NCBI GenBank assembly: GCA_038030265.1 | Contig: CM075941.1 | Span: forward strand, 41,292,164-41,356,163 | Length of the DNA stretch: 64,000 bases | Source of the DNA: Corythucha ciliata | Lineage: Eukaryota; Arthropoda; Insecta; Hemiptera; Tingidae | Reading direction: 5' to 3' | Part shown: positions 63,526 to 64,000 of the stretch, piece after piece | How the letters are laid out: every line of letters starts with the position of its first letter | Position numbering within the stretch: position 1 is the first letter of the stretch | Made by a program: the position numbers and the translations under genes | Notes under the pieces: model-generated | Told to the model about the DNA's origin: nothing | Database searches by the model: none | The model's input: only the letters and a program-made list of their open reading frames with translations

Positions 63526-64000
63526 CGACGGAAATATGTATAATGTCATCCCCAACTGCCTTCGTCGTCTTACTTATCTGAACAGTTCCACAGTGTGTGC
63601 AAAATATATTTATAAGTGCGGTCTAAAATAGAGAAAAACGCAACAAAAAAAAAAAAAAAAAAAACAGAGACTAACGTAGAGAAACCTTCTAAATCACCAG
63701 CCCCCATCCTCCTATTCAATAACCAATCTTTTGTCCCCTCTTCACCATCTCGAAGCCACCACTCACTACCAGACCCCCAGAACCCTAACCGTTCCAAATA
63801 CCTCTTAACCCCCCCCCCCCCATTACTAGATATAATAGGAAAACATTTTATTAACGATTGCCGAAGGGAGTGAAACGATTACTCAAAATGATGATACAAG
63901 CGGCACGATGAAGGTGGGATGGCTGGGGAGGGGGAAAAAGGACGAACCTCTAAACGAGCTGCTATTTCCTTCGGTCCCTCCGGATTTTATTTTTCACGGT
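63526..64000. other. Unassigned DNA at the window edge
   Basis: An A22 run (63643) and a C10-11 run (63810) are the only notable items. No gene is supported; a gene could begin beyond the edge. Confidence 0.3.

Noticed and set aside
63570..63797. 75-codon minus-strand gene near the right edge
   Set aside because: Low complexity (a poly-Phe run from the A22 tract, Trp/Gly-rich) with no domain.

Overview
The window is nuclear DNA of an animal, most probably an arthropod. It holds five multi-exon protein genes with very short introns (mostly about 45-100 bp). One is a cuticle protein with a Rebers-Riddiford chitin-binding domain, which is the main reason for saying arthropod; the other four are a CYP4-type cytochrome P450, a pancreatic-type lipase, an LHFPL2-like tetraspan protein and an LRRC71-like leucine-rich-repeat protein. 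I cannot name the order. Four of the five genes could be assembled from start codon to stop codon with consistent splice sites and reading phase. The cuticle gene lacks only its first exon.

Layout. 1-20 kb: degenerate repeat arrays, an old gypsy element, a LINE relic, an unusual tRNA gene (8362-8434), foldback elements, a tRNA-derived SINE, a tandem duplication of about 985 bp, and the cuticle gene (17556-18291). 20-29 kb: the LRRC71-like gene (20049-22918, minus), a hAT-like element filled with 30-bp repeats (23598-25627), and the LHFPL2-like gene (26928-29090, minus). 29-41 kb: a region of unknown content, a 600-bp palindrome, a truncated Jockey-type LINE, and a complete, apparently young Ty3/gypsy element with 92/93-bp LTRs (36262-40339). 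41-49 kb: the CYP4 gene (40976-43644, minus), nested PIF/Harbinger-like elements, and a 1.3-kb foldback element. 49-61 kb: transposon remains (THAP domain, LINE, gypsy integrase, SINEs, MITEs) and a cluster of mirrored short motifs at 54370-54692. 61-64 kb: the lipase gene (61449-63046, minus) with duplicated flanks.

The most unusual content is non-coding. Three families of degenerate arrays (called R30-A, R30-B and R30-C here) all repeat every 30 bp or so but have different unit sequences; together they cover roughly 11-12 kb. R30-A occurs in uniform blocks that switch strand, and one block lies inside a DNA transposon with matching ends and a near-perfect 8-bp target duplication. The window also carries more than a dozen inverted-repeat elements, several with recognisable target duplications (TTA/TAA, TA).

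The genes do not form an operon or a pathway. They are ordinary single genes embedded in transposon-rich DNA. The lipase is the exception: sequence like its own upstream flank recurs below its stop codon, which suggests it was once part of a tandem array.
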